Under the pieces are notes generated by a model. It saw only the letters and a program-made list of their open reading frames with translations, did no database searches and was not told the DNA's origin. The position numbers and the translations under genes were made by a program. Source: Physella acuta (lineage: Eukaryota; Mollusca; Gastropoda; Physidae). From it: a stretch of 64,000 nt of DNA. Positions 39,111 to 51,213 of this stretch are shown here, piece after piece; the stretch's first letter is position 1; the number at the start of each line of letters is the position of its first letter. The stretch is taken from the NCBI RefSeq assembly GCF_028476545.1, contig NW_026731783.1, forward strand, positions 1,792,001 to 1,856,000. Direction: 5' to 3'.

Positions 39111-39987
39111 ATTTCTTTTGAGGGGGGGGGTCTTAGACGTTCTTAGACTATGCATAAGATGAGAATTTAGAGTAGTTCATTAAATATAATCAGGCTTGTC
39201 TGCCAGGGTACGATTTTGCGCCCGACGCTTTCCTGTGAGTTTTAGGACGCAAACGTTAGTTTTAAGGATAATCCTTCAATATTGACAAGAAAACAGAGCC
39301 ATGTTCTGTACGCGGCGCCCCCTTCCCCCCAGGGTCTCATGAGAGCGCCCCTCTATGCCGCCGACAGTTAGGCTGTGACTGATTAACGTTGATATACGGA
39401 GAATGGTAGTGTAGGTAAACCTGTGTCCCGATAAATATGATCTAATCTCAGACATTGTTTACATTTAAATAACTATGTTTTAGAAAACAAGTTCAAGGGT
39501 ATAAGAACATAGGATCGACAAAACATTGACGAAATCCTCGTAATATATTTTGTCAGACTGTTTTTGTTGTTTATGCATTCCTACAACGTTCATTCGATCG
39601 CCATGAATCTTTGGGGAGTTGTTGAGAATACTCCTGGGGAGGTTACTGGAAAAAAAAAACGTTTCAATTTCGCAGGGGCAGGGTGCAATTTGGAGATAGC
39701 ACATTGATTCATATATCCAGTTGTATTAATGCATGTTTAAAGCAATAGTCAGAAGTAAACAATGTAGTAGTTTGTGATAAAAAATTGTCAAACGCAGAAA
39801 ATCAACACATTTCAACACATTATGTCTAAAATGCGGGCCCTCTATTAATATATTTCCCATCACACTAAAATGTGAACTCACACAATGATACTAAAAATTA
39901 CATTTGACACAGTACACTGAAATATGACCCCTCACATCAACATGTTACTCCCCCCCCCCAAGGGTGTATAATGATGACTTATGTCTG
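39111..39987. other. No gene seen
   Basis: Mixed sequence with short frames only. A G9 run lies at 39121 and a C9 run at 39951. 39840-39930 faintly resembles the family-A stretch with acactaaaatgtga. Confidence 0.5.
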
Positions 39988-40527
39988 AACAGGTTATGTG
40001 TCGAGTGTAGACAACAGGTTATGTGTCGAGTGTAGGCAACAGGTTATGTGTCGAGTGTAGACAACAGGTTATGTGTCGAGTGTAGACAACAGGTTATGTG
40101 TCGAGTGTAGACAACAGGTTATGTGTCGAGTGTAGACAACATGTTATGTGTCGAGTATAGACAACAGGTTATGTGTCGAGTGTAGACAACAGGTTATGTG
40201 TCGAGTGTAGACAACAGGTTATGTGTCGAGTGTAGACAACAGGTTATGTGTTGAGTGTAGTCAACATGTTATGTGTCGAGTGTAGACAACAGGTTATGTG
40301 TTGAGTGTAGACAACAGGTTATGTGTCGAGTGTAGACAACAGGTTATGTGTCGAGTGTAAACAACAGGTTATGTGTCGAGTGTAGACAACAGGTTATGTG
40401 TAGAGTGTAGACAACAGGTTATGTGTCGAGTGTAGACAACAGGTTATGTGTCGAGTGTAGACAACAGGTTATGTGTCGAGTGTCGACAACAGGTTATGTG
40501 TCGAGTGTAGACAACAGGTTATGTATG
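39988..40527. repeat. 25-bp minisatellite, ~21 units
   Basis: The unit is aacaggttatgtgtcgag then tgtagac. It has constant length and a few substitutions. 40528-41100 is AT-rich with no gene. Confidence 0.95.
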
Positions 40528-41099
40528 ATACTCCCAAAAAGACATATTGGTCAAAATACTTGTAATGACCGTTACAAGAGACCTTCATGAGAGTGATTTT
40601 TTGTCATAAGAACTAAATTATTCAATATTTTAAAAATGTATCTACTATCATATCAATTCAACCAAACTAATCGCTTGTTTTTTATACAAGCATAAACCTT
40701 CGCACTGTTTTTGTGATTGTTTAGTCATCGATTATTTTAAGACACGTATAAACATAAAGCTAAGCCTTTCCCCTTTCGTAATAATTTATTTTGATTCTTT
40801 TTTCTTGCAATGATCGGCACTTTTTTGGAATTTAAAAATAAAAATAAATGATAACTCTTGTTTAATTTATCTAGGAATAAGACGGTAGTTATCTTGACAC
40901 ATTCATTTTTACTGCATTATAAACATTACACAAATCTAGCCTGATTGAGTATACAGTTAATACATTTTAGAGTATTTTCAAAAAAGGACAATGTATCGGA
41001 TTTAAGCAAATAAGAATAAAATAGATTTTAGGAATTAGTAATGTATAAGTATATATCAGTAGAGTTAGAAATTATAATAAAATTAAAATAAAAACATTA

Positions 41100-41785
41100 T
41101 ATTATTGAACTTGGAACAGTGTCAGTGTTGCTTTATTTCATAATAAACTGTCAGCCATCACAAAAGAAAGTAAATGCCCATACACATATACAAACAGTAA
41201 ATATAAACATTCTCGCACCACAACGTATGGTAGAGCTGTGGAATTTACAGCCTGTACAGAATTGTGTGAATTTAGCGGATTCGAAACTTCCTTAATCGCT
41301 TTAAACGTATGGGATTAGACCCGTGTTGGATTTGTTTTGTACTAGATGTGTTTCTGTCTTATGTGTTTCATGTGTTACTCCTGTCTGTTTATTCTTATAG
41401 TCTAGTGCAGTTATTAGATCTATTTTTAGTAACACATCACAAACAATAATGTGAGTATATATGGTGGATATATAGACCTTACTAAAGTTTTTATTCGCTA
41501 TGTAACTGGGATAAATAATATAGATTTACAATTAGTAAGTCAGCTTTCAGCTTTTCTCAAAAGTAAGTATATCATTAAATAGCAGCAAAAACAAAATTAA
41601 TTTTGAGCGGCGAATGCACGTTTATTTCATTTACCGACATAAGCACTTTCTTTGCTTACACTGACCGTGAAATCGTTTTGACAGATTGGGCGAACCACGT
41701 GACATAATTATCCAATCACACGCTGACATGGATATTAGGGTTATTCGTATGGTGGGACTAGGGTTGGGGTTAGGGTTACATGCAA
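41100..41785 (+). repeat. Inverted partner of 57240-57930
   Basis: Long inverted similarity to 57240-57930, starting with ttgaacttggaacagtgtca and running to the stretch with gacagattgggcgaaccacg. It is more degraded than its partner. See the LTR-like fossil at 57240. Confidence 0.6.
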
Positions 41786-42109
41786 CGTTTTTAAAGAAGA
41801 TTCTATTATCGGACACTGGTATAAATATTCCCCCATGAAACTATGTTCGCATCAACTACAACATATGTATTCGGCTTTCTATAACGCCGACGACACGCTA
41901 TGTGTAGGCCTAAATTTAACTTCAGTCTGTCAGAATATATTAGTCTTATAACAACATTCACGATTGGCTAGTGCGCATGTCTTGCTAGAGTATTTGCAAG
42001 TAAAACTAAAGACCCATAGATTGTATACGTCTCTTATTAAACAAGATTTCCGTTCATAATGTTACATCAGTGTAATCTCATCAGGACTGTACTGACATCA
42101 GATGGTATA

Positions 42110-42460
42110 TGGGTGGTAGGTGCGGGATGGTTGGATGGGTGATAGATACATAAGTGGTAGGGGTGGGGTGATGGGTGGATGGGTGATAGAAAGATGAGTG
42201 GTAGGTGCGGGGTGATGGGTGGATGGGTGATAGATACATGAGTGGTAGGGGTGGGGTGATGGGTGGATGGGTGATAGAAAGATGAGTGGTAGGTGCGGGG
42301 TGATGGGTGGATGGGTGATAGAAAGATGAGTGGTAGGTGTGGGGTGATGGGTGGATGGGTGATAGATACATGAGTGGTAGGTGTGGGGTGATGGGTGGAT
42401 GGGTGATAGATACATTAGTGGTAGGTGCGGGGTGATGGGTGGATGGGTGATAGATACATC
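42110..42460. repeat. 44-bp minisatellite, 8 units
   Basis: The unit is gtggtaggtgtggggtga, tgggtggatgggtga, tagatacatga. It seems to have grown from gatgggtggatgggcgacag, the family-A start at 42548. His/Pro/Ser-rich frames across it are artefacts. Confidence 0.92.
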
Positions 42461-43130
42461 AGCAGGAGGCGCAGGGTATGTTTCAAAGGTTATATGGTTT
42501 TTAAAATTTACTCAAATCATAAACAGCGTAATTTATTAGGCGCGATTGATGGGTGGATGGGCGACAGATACATGATTGGCCAATGCAAGTTGCATACAAT
42601 AAGGGCCCTAACACAGACACAATTTATATAACTAACACTGGTTTTACAAGCTTTAATTACACTCGCTTCATCTGTCTGTCTGTCTGTCTAGATCACGTGG
42701 GTCGCTATAATAATAACAATTTCAACAAGCGGCCCACGCTTTTAATTATAATGATATAAATAGTAGTGCCTTAATATATTTAAAGGAAGTAATTTTTTTA
42801 TATATAAAGTAACCGCAGATTTATTATATTATATAAAAACTGTATTATTTTCTTCTTTTTAGTGCATTTATAAAAAAACTTGAAATCGGTGTGTAAAACA
42901 CTTTTAAAACACATTTAAGGCACCATTGAAGCACTTTGAAGACGCATTACAACATTTTGAGTATAAGATATATTAAACATATACATGATTTAAACGTGTT
43001 TTTAAAACACAATTGTATTAATGTAATATGTTATCAACTTCCTAAGAGATTATGTAAGGACTTTCCGCGTCTCTGGCCTGGTACTTGTAGGATTTCAATA
43101 CAATCCTAATATATAAAACCCCCAGTGCGC

Positions 43131-43133
<3 letters not shown>

Positions 43134-43220
<87 letters not shown>
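43134..43220. repeat. (CT)n microsatellite
   Basis: Pure CT of 87 bp, 30 bp inside the Helitron 5' end. Confidence 0.97.
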
Positions 43221-43223
<3 letters not shown>

Positions 43224-43380
43224 CGCAAAATATTTTCGCCGGACATCAAATCAGAATCTACAGCGATATATCGAGAACTTTATACGGACTTTTGTTGAAA
43301 AGAATATGTTAGATGTTTTAAAATATGTATAACCACAATTTTATTTAAAGAAGAAAAATAAAAAATAAAGGCGTATTCGA

Positions 43381-43614
43381 ATGTTGAATAACAATTTTAG
43401 TTTAAAAAGAGCAGAGAAGATTGATTTTCTACTGCCTAAGGCTGAGACATGGAGAAATCAAATAAAATGTCCCAAACTACCAGCAAATGATCCAAGAGCA
43501 AGTATACCAATTTTATCCCAATTTATCAATGACCAGATGCTGGCCACTAAGACAGGACAAGACTTAAGAAAAGTTCCTTTACAACCACATGTGGTAGTAT
43601 TAAAAAATTCGTGA
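43381..43614 (+). CDS. Unrecognised 77-aa frame inside Helitron
   Basis: The ATG at 43381 opens MLNNNFSLKRAEKIDFLLPK and the frame runs to PHVVVLKNS plus TGA. Composition is balanced and not low-complexity, unlike most frames here, and includes a Pro-rich middle (CPKLPANDPRASIPIL). It has no signal peptide, membrane segment or domain I know. As Helitrons often pick up exons, it may be a captured gene piece. It may equally be chance: no flanking splice sites or Kozak context are convincing. Confidence 0.3.
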   Translation: MLNNNFSLKRAEKIDFLLPKAETWRNQIKCPKLPANDPRASIPILSQFINDQMLATKTGQDLRKVPLQPHVVVLKNS

Positions 43615-46600
43615 CTTTTTCGATGTAATAATTGTTAATTAAAATTTATACTGCAAATGAGAGTTGGAGGTAGTTTTCTGAAAAATGTAACATAAATTTA
43701 GTACCATGACGATAAGTTTGTCAAGAAAACCCTCTTGTCATCCTTTTGGGTAGAATCTTTAGCTTGTAGAGTTTAAATTTGTACATGGAATCTGTTTTGG
43801 TGTTGATTTATTCTAACTCAGCATCACTACTTTTATTATGTGTTTTTATGCACTAAAATTTTGCTATTCATCTTATAAAATAAACACTTTTCTTTAACAT
43901 TTTTATTAATAGGAATGTAGCAAGATTAAATGATGATCACTGCTTGGCTTATATTTTAAAAAAAAAACATTTTTACATTGCATGAAAATAATGCAAAAAA
44001 TCTAATTTTACTTTATCATTGTTTAACTTGCGATTTGTAAATATAGTTGTTTAAAATCTATGTTCTTCCTGAAACAAAAGCCTTTGATTATCCTGACGTA
44101 GTTGAATATGTGATGTATCATTGTGTGATCATTTTAAAATTAAAATATAAATGCAAACACAAAAAAGAAACTGTTGACGTCATCTTCCGAGTTTAGAAAA
44201 AAAGAAATGAACTATTTCATTCATATATGATTTAGAGCTATGTACGCTATGAAATGTAGACTATACAATACGATATTCTCGGCCTAAACTTAAAAAAATT
44301 ATTTTATCTATTTGGATTCTAGATCTAGACTAGATCTAGAACTACGCAAAAACTTGACGTAGACGCTACGTCGCTAAGATCTATTCTAGATCTAGATTTA
44401 GACTCTATCTACTGTAGAATCTATTCCAAAAATAAATTTCTATAATAAACTTTTTCGGGACTTAAATATTTTATAGAAATCTTTGTTTGTTTAGCAATGA
44501 AACTGGCTAATGGAGACAAGCGAGTTGACGAGATTCCTTCCATAGTGTTGTTGACATGGAATAAAAACGTGCTTTTTAGATTTAGACCGTAAAAAAAAAA
44601 TAAAAAATAAAAACTTAAGCCTAAAATTAATTTAGAAATTTTATATTTTTAGAATAAATGCTATAAAAGTTGCAAATCCAGAGAACTAGAAAATAATTTG
44701 TTGAGTTTAAGGCTACATTTCTATTTATTTTCATCAAGCCTAAGTTATAACCGGATGTTTCACTTTCGTAAGACAAATATTGATTGGCTGTACAGTAACT
44801 TAGTGATCGATAACTATTTGTTTACAAAACTTTGCAGATCACGTTTTTAAATAACAATGCAAATTTAAAACCCCATGACCTAGTTTTCTATTTTTAGCTT
44901 ACAATGTGTACAATAAAAATTTTGTCGGCTTATCCAATAGCAGGATGCCATTGTTTATGTCGCCATTACACGTGAAAACCAAATTGTTTTTGCTTTTTTT
45001 TAAATTTTTATTTAGTTACCGAAAATATTAAAAACATCAAATACGTCCAATCTTTAGTAAAGTCCAAAAAAAACCAGACAGACAGGATTTTATAACCATA
45101 TTAATTGTAACTACGCCGTGCAAGAATTTTAAATTAATTTATGCACCTCTCAAATACCTTTGAGACTTTTCTCGCTTGTGTCCATTTTGGGTAAAAAAAA
45201 TAATTTGAAAAAATAGGCATATTCGTGTAAATTATTTTTTCAAACACGTCTTTTATTCTCCATAATTTAAAAGGTACATAATTTGCTGAGATGATAGTGT
45301 ACTTGATACCACACAGGTGGTGCCGGATCGAGACACATCAAGACAAACCTATTTTTTTTTTATATATATGTGAATCTTCCTATTTTAGACTATAAAGAAA
45401 GGAACTACTTTGGAAATCTTTGTTTATCTATGCAATTTGCTAATCTCTATAATATATGAAGCAAAGTTGTCGGGTGCCCGACATCGGGCACTTCCCGGCG
45501 CCGCAGGCGCTTCAAATTTTGCAGGATCTTGCCTTGGGGTGACAGAACACGGGGGCCGGTGCCGGTTGGCCTAAAGGTCTACGATGAGGGGGTCAAAACA
45601 GACCTCGACTGACCGGCGCCTTATAAGAGCTATAAATCGACAAAAATGTGTCCACGTAGGAGCCTCTTCATAACTTCTGAGGTCGTAGACTGACACTCGG
45701 GCGAATTAATTAAGCATTCAAATTCTCAATGTTTTTGAAAGCCTAAGCGAAGCTGGGCGGCATTCCTAGTTAAAACATAACAGTAGAAATGACGTGGATT
45801 ACTAACGTGATAAATCTGATACCGTTTTGCATTCAGTGAAAATATTCCTATATATATTAAGTAGATACGCAATTAGGTTAGAGTTTTGTAATTTTAAAAT
45901 TGCAATAAAAAGTAATGTTTCCAAAATACTACAGGTCTTATTCCAAAAACAGATCAAGGGCAATAACTTAAAAAAAAACTTTAACAAATATTTATAGCAA
46001 TACATTTTCTTTTTATATGCTAAAAAGAGCTGATAATTGCCCAAATGTAAATTAACTAAATAATTTGTTAATATACTCAATCAGGGTTTTCATTGTTCTT
46101 TAATGTTTCTTAAAATACGAGGTGAATAAATTAATTACAAAACAGTGGCCAAGCGTTATAAATTTTTCAAAGACAACCGATTTGGTCGGATAATTTAGTT
46201 ACTTATCGCATGTCAGTGTTATTTCCTTTAAGTATATTTTTCTTTTTTTTTTTGTAAAATGAAATGTTCGGTTTCAATTTGTGGGATCACATTTTAGTGT
46301 AAGGGAAAATATATTTGTTTGGACGGACACATTAGAGTAATTTTTTTCAACCTCATTAAATGATACTGTCAGTTATCAAGTACCATTTAAATGAAACATA
46401 GCTACAAAGTTAAGTAAAATATTGTGAGCAATATTTGTTTAATGTACAATTTCAAATACTGTGTATGTTTGTATGTATTTTGCAATTGCTCGTAATTAGA
46501 AAATTAACCAAACAATATTGTGAGGCAAAGATAATATATTTTTTTTTAAATTCTTCAACATTTTCTACTTCAAGACTTTTAATTTTTAAAGAAATACAAT

Positions 46601-46801
46601 ATAAATTAAAGCACGTTATTAAGTTGTGTCTACTAATTTGACAGAACTGAATCGATGCACAGAAAGAGTTCATTATATTGTTTAAACCACAGTTGTTGGT
46701 CAATGTGTATTTTAATCAACATGTTTTTATCTTTCAGTTTAGAACTTTAAGATTCTGATAATAAAGTATATTCTATTAAAATAATTAGCTATCATGTAGA
46801 G

Positions 46802-47199
46802 CAGGGGTCTCCAAACTACAGCCCGCGGGCCGGATGCGGCCTGCGAGGTCCTCTCATCCGGCCAGCGGAGATCTTTTTGTCCACGGAAAAAAATGTTTGT
46901 TAGAGGTGGCTGAGGAACTTTGCCCAGAAAATTCAAAACATTTTGAAAATGTAGCTTTGGGCGCAAATACCTTTGCATACAGTGTTGCAGACATTGGTGA
47001 AAACATTGTGAAATTCGTATATATTTCTATATACATTATACATTTTAGTGGGGTGGGGGGGGGGGCGGGGCAGTGGAGGTTGTTTTTTTTTTTTTTGAAG
47101 GGGGGAAGGGGGGCCGCTCCATGACACCGAAGAAACTCTGGCCCCCGAACTGATATTTGATAGTCAATGCGTCCCTCGGTCTGAAAAGTTTGGAGATTC
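46802..47199. mobile_element. hAT element remnant with transposase fragment
   Basis: The ends are CAGGGGTCTCCAAACT and AGTTTGGAGATTCCTG. The flanks atgtagag and atttagag are an 8-bp duplication with one difference. The inverted paralogue near 1590-1602 lacks the element. In the plus frame, KKCLLEVAEELCPENS then KHFENVALGANTFAYSV and ADIGENI resemble the N-terminal region of hAT transposases of the Charlie/ZBED type, so this is an internally deleted derivative of a coding element. A T12 tract and G runs fill its right part. Confidence 0.88.
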
Positions 47200-48204
47200 C
47201 TGATTTAGAGAATAATGACACTGGCAGCAATAGCATCCAACACTCACTAAAACATATTTTCTCCACATTATAAAGGTAGTTGTACACAACCTCAGCCATA
47301 CATTTCCCCGTGTAGCTACCCATGTCTAGGGAAGTTTAAAAAAACGTGTAGCTCATCATCTGATAAAATTTAAAAAAAAAGATAAATAAATAAAAATGCC
47401 GTTACACGTATTCCTGATTTTCTTGTTTGATTAGAAATAAAACTATCTGTTGTTTATTATGTATCTGCTCTGCTAGTTGGAAGTCAATGATTGAGTCATG
47501 TTGGGGTTCCAAAGAAAGTTGGGGAACTAACATAATACATGTTTATCTTATACATTGTTATGCTTAGCTTTCCATTTCATAGTGGAACAAGGTATAACAC
47601 AATTTAAAACACAGTTCAAATGTAATAATCCAATATAATTTTCCAAATACAACAGAGAAACAGTGAACATTCACGAAAACACTGACTACATGCTACCCTA
47701 AGTTGACGAAACCACACACTGCCTACACACTAGAGTTCACACACTTGTCAGGGGAGGCGACTCTCACACCCAATCTCTCCGTGCCTACACGCTTTCGCTA
47801 TGAACATCTAGGCCACGTCACACCTCCCCCCTAAAAAAAAGAGGTTTCTTATTTTTACTAAAATTAAACAGCATTTCTAAGGTCTATCCTGCACAACTAC
47901 TTAACATGTACAGTAAAAATTTTAATACAATATTTATCTGACCTTTTACATGCTTTAAATCTCCCTATAAATAAATGATGGCGGGTAAAAATTATATCTC
48001 TACAATAAAATGTTGGACGTAAGCATGAATTAACTACTTATAGCTTTATACGTCTAGTCTATAAGTCAACAAGGTTTTTAAAAAACATTTGTCATCAATA
48101 AAGCATTTGAATTGAATTACAATACATCAGAACAATGTTACTTTCCTTTCGTTTTATGAAGTTAGATATGTTGAAATAAATCTAGTCAATGATGACAATG
48201 AAAA

Positions 48205-49053
48205 CTAGAAGCTATTCAGATAACACAAGTTCGTACACCACTCTAATTTTGGTACAGTATTCTGGCTCTGGATGTCGATCTGGATCTCGCTCTGGCTTTG
48301 GCTCTCGCTCTGGCTTTGGTTTTGGCTCTGGCTTTGGCTCTGGTTTTGGCTTTGGCTCTGGTTTTGGCTCCGGCTCTGGCTCTGGCTCTGGTTTCGGCTC
48401 TGGCTCTGGTTTTGGCTCTGGCTCTGGTTTTGGCTCTGGCTCTGGCTCTGGTTTTGGCTCTGGCTCTGGTTTTGGCTCTGGCTCTGGCTCTGGTTTTGGC
48501 TCTGGCTCTGGTTTTGGCTCTGGCACGGGCTCTGGCTCTGACTTTGGCTCTGGCACTGGCTCTGGCACTGGCACTGGCTCTGGCACTGGCTCTGACCTTG
48601 GCTCTGGCTCTTCTGCTCAGCTCTGGCGTCCAAACATTTTTGTTTCGATCCTGCTATCTTGACATCACAGTCTTTAACTATAATTAAAGTCTCATTAGTA
48701 TCTTTAAAAAGACTATGAACTTGATACTGGATTAAAGTTACCTTCTGCTCAGCTGCCCTTGACCTAGTTCTCCACTCTGTTGACTTGTTGCCTAGATTGC
48801 GTCTCTGGTTGATTAGGTCTTCTGTAAGTGGGACAGTAGCTAGAGCTTTCATGTTGGTGGCGACGCAATGATTTGCTTCTGATGTGATCAAGGACTGAGA
48901 TGCTAATATTGTAGCTCTAAAATTTGATAACTTACTTGCTATGCTAATGTAGTCCACTTTGTAGCTAGCAAGTTCTCTCAACTTCTCTCCTAGCTTTATC
49001 ACTGTATTTTTAATGTCATTATTTATGGCCATGATGTCTGCAGCACTGTTCAC
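48205..49053 (-). other. 282-codon frame: helical N-part, Ser/Gln-rich C-part
   Basis: The frame begins at GTG 49053 (VNSAADIMAINNDIKNTVIK). Its first 150 residues have balanced composition with heptad-like spacing (LGEKLRELASYKVDYI, LINQRRNLGNKSTEW, AAEQKVTLIQYQVHSL), suggesting a coiled coil. The rest is Ser-Gln/Asn-Gln dipeptide repeats from the hexanucleotide array. It lies inside the LTR-bounded fossil, so it may be that element's protein, or host sequence. No family recognised. The Gly/Ser-rich frame on the other strand is the shadow of the array. Confidence 0.3.
48260..48620. repeat. (CTGGCT/TTTGGCT)n array
   Basis: About 360 bp of six-base units, mostly ggctct, with t-rich and act variants. 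It is open in several frames on both strands purely because the unit length is a multiple of three. Confidence 0.95.
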
Positions 49054-49059
49054 AAGTTT

Positions 49060-49345
49060 TGTGGCTGTTGATACGAAGTCTTTTCACGTCGGCGATGACT
49101 GCTGCCGTTAATACTAGATGTTTTCTAGTCGGCTGTAACGATGCCGTTGATACGAGATAGTTTCTAGTCGGCTGTAACGATGCCGTTAATACTAGAAATT
49201 TTCCCGTCGGTTGTGACACTGCCGTTGATACTAGACACTTTCCAGTCGGCTGTAACGATGCCGTTAATACTAGATGTTTTCTAGTCGGCTGTAACGATGC
49301 CGTTAATACTAGAAAGTTTCTAGTCGGTTGTGACGCTGCTGTTGA
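49060..49345. repeat. 39-bp minisatellite, ~7 units
   Basis: The unit is gatgccgttaatactagatg then ttttctagtcggctgtaac. Its length is 13 codons and it lies directly upstream of the 282-codon frame. Confidence 0.88.
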
Positions 49346-49756
49346 TACTAGACATTGTCCTTTTTGTCTAGGGGTAAAAACTTGTCAAAAATCTTGTTGT
49401 TTCAAATCCCGGACTTAAGCCCTCACTTGTTATGGTCAGTGGGCTATTTAATGTTGGGAACTAGCCATAACACAATTAAAAACAAAGTCCAACGTTCATT
49501 GATCACAATAAAATATAATCTTTTTAGTACAACCGAGAAACATAGATAACCTTCAACTACAAAACACTCCTCCTTCTTAAGACAAACTCAGGTTACGCTC
49601 TGCTGACGATATCACACACTGCTTACACACGTCTTTTTCTCGCTGGCACACCACTTACGAGGGGAGGCCACTCTCACACACCCTCTTATATGAACATGAA
49701 TAAACATGTACATCACAAAAATACAATAAAAATAACATGATTTTAAAGTTATACAT

Positions 49757-50215
49757 AACATTCACTCCCGATGGCCAGGTATTCAACTATCACACACGTT
49801 TCACTCCAAACATAATTCACCAAATACAGTCTGTTACGAATTAGTTAATCATAAGTAATTTTTAAGTGGTCTAACAAGTTTTTTGTGGACGTTAGCATCA
49901 GATGTGCGGGGTGGTGTTGGTTGATGACACGTGACACGTGTGGACTGGGTGAGGACTGAGCGGGGGGGGGGGGGAGGTTGTAACATTTTAATCTTTTGAG
50001 ATCGCCATTACTGGTTGGATGACCTCTTAATAGATTTAATACAAGCAATTGAGAAGCGTCTTATAATTTGGAAATAGTGTACTCGAATATATCAATAATA
50101 AGTTTGAATTATATACCGTGTCGTGAATTACTAGTACTTATCATTTCCTTCTTGTGTCTTGTAATGTATTATGTGTTTGTCGTGTGTCATTCATATGCGG
50201 TGTATATGACAAACC
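49757..50215 (-). mobile_element. LTR-element fossil, inverted match to 27415
   Basis: Inverted match to 27415-27835, including ccacacgtgtcacgtgtcat and the gagtgaatg LTR-like start. A G13 run lies at 49961-49973. Broken; no coding region recognised. Confidence 0.45.
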
Positions 50216-50289
50216 CTGCCCAAGTGAAGGGGGGGGGGGTAGTGGCTGAGAATATTAGAATAAAAGCTTATACGAATGTATTATTGTTA

Positions 50290-50290
50290 T

Positions 50291-50328
<38 letters not shown>
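50290..50328. repeat. Poly-T tract
   Basis: T38, possibly the tail of a minus-strand retroelement whose body lies to the right. Confidence 0.85.
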
Positions 50329-50330
<2 letters not shown>

Positions 50331-50847
50331 GATCCACAGATTTTACTTTTTTTTATTTTTTTTTTAAATACTTTTATTTGCAATTTAAAACAAGTACATC
50401 AACATCAAATTCTTTACATCATTTCGAACATCAAACGAAAACGAAAGGTTTTGCAAATGTAGGCCTACATAATAAATATTTACATGATGTGATGTATGTG
50501 ATTTTACAAAATTGAAAGGCATAACAGTAAAGGGGGTGAAGGTCAAATGCAAATGACAGGGGTCCGGTTGAGAAGTGGGGGGGGGGGGAATTGTTCAAGG
50601 AGGGGGTGGGGTTGTGAAATAACTTTTTTTTTTGTTTATTAATTCAATTGTTTTAAACATTTAAATCAGTAATAATAATATATTTGATAGATTTTACACA
50701 GCATCAAAGACATGAACAATGAACATCAATTGCATATATAATAATCAAAGGGAGAAAATAAAATGGCATAAGAACTAGACTAAAAATAAGGTGTGCAAAC
50801 TAGGTTTCTCTTGACTGCTTAGTTTACTGTGCTGCGGAGTCAAAAGT

Positions 50848-51090
50848 TCACATTGTAGCCACCCATGGACAGAAATAGAAACGACAGTGGGAGAAGGGTC
50901 TCTGTAATACACATACTGATCTATCATTCCAAAACTTTACATGACATAAAATTGACCCTTGGCAATGAGGGCACGCTACCTTGAAATATCCGCCAGTCCG
51001 GTTGAGGGGGGGAAGTGTGTGTGTGTGTGGGGGGGGGGGGTGTTGAGGTGTGTATCTCTTTCTACCATTCAGGTTGTGCACTTTAAAAGC
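50848..51090 (-). CDS. Candidate terminal exon of unknown protein
   Basis: On the minus strand TGTTTCCCAG at 51100-51091 is a good splice acceptor. The exon opens AFKVHNLNGRKRYTPQ, crosses a Pro/His stretch made by a CCCC/CACA microsatellite (51005-51041), then reads GGYFKVACPHCQGSILCHV and KFWNDRSVCVLQRPF to a stop at 50848. Cys/His content and mixed composition are protein-like, but I recognise no family. It could be a relic exon or chance. Confidence 0.25.
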   Translation of the reverse strand, partial: AFKVHNLNGRKRYTPQHPPPPHTHTLPPLNRTGGYFKVACPHCQGSILCHVKFWNDRSVCVLQRPFSHCRFYFCPWVATM

Positions 51091-51213
51091 CTGGGAAACA
51101 GAAGACTGTTCTAATGTTAATTTACTTGGGGGCTGATCGAGTGATGTTTGGCTTGAGACTAAATTAAAATTAATACTTTATTTATTTATTTCCTGTATAT
51201 TTTTTTTTCTCAG

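Larger units (their letters stand above)
43104..45769 (+). mobile_element. Helitron (2,666 bp), target known
   Basis: It starts TCCTAATATATAAAAC and ends GGCGGCATTCCTAG, so it has 5' TC and 3' CTAG, with a gcctaagc/gctgggc hairpin immediately before the end. It is inserted between A and T (acaa|ttaaaac). The family-A copy at 9890-9905 shows the unfilled sequence. A (CT)n tract follows the 5' end (43134-43220), and a GC-rich block with inverted gggcac motifs lies near the 3' end (45470-45610). No Rep/helicase is seen. A 77-codon frame at 43381-43614 and a ctagatctag-rich stretch at 44320-44400 suggest captured host sequence. Confidence 0.85.
42550..47520 (+). repeat. Family A dispersed repeat, longest copy, twice interrupted
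   Basis: Parts 42550-43103, 45770-46801 and 47200-47520 join into one family-A copy once the Helitron (43104-45769) and the hAT element (46802-47199) are set aside. The last part matches 1195-1640 inverted. Confidence 0.75.
47520..49712 (-). mobile_element. LTR-bounded fossil with short internal region
   Basis: Two related units in the same (minus) orientation lie at about 49440-49712 and 47520-47820. They start TGTGATGTACATG and TGTGACGTGGCC and share gcctcccct, ttgtgttat and related blocks. A purine-rich AGGGGGGAGG just before the second unit looks like a polypurine tract. The 1.6-kb interior holds 39-bp tandem repeats and the 282-codon frame at 48205-49053. I see no protease, reverse transcriptase or integrase. 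The units differ at roughly a third of positions by eye, so the element is old and broken; family unknown, possibly non-autonomous. Confidence 0.4.

Noticed and set aside
41756-41785. Interstitial telomere repeat
   Set aside because: Only two TTAGGG-like units (actagggttggggttagggt); too short to mean anything.
42081-42415. His/Pro/Ser/Thr-rich proteins
   Set aside because: Frames through the 44-bp minisatellite; the unit is not a multiple of three and no conserved part adjoins.
48189-48662. Gly/Ser-rich protein on the plus strand
   Set aside because: Hexanucleotide array shadow with no non-repetitive anchor of protein-like composition.
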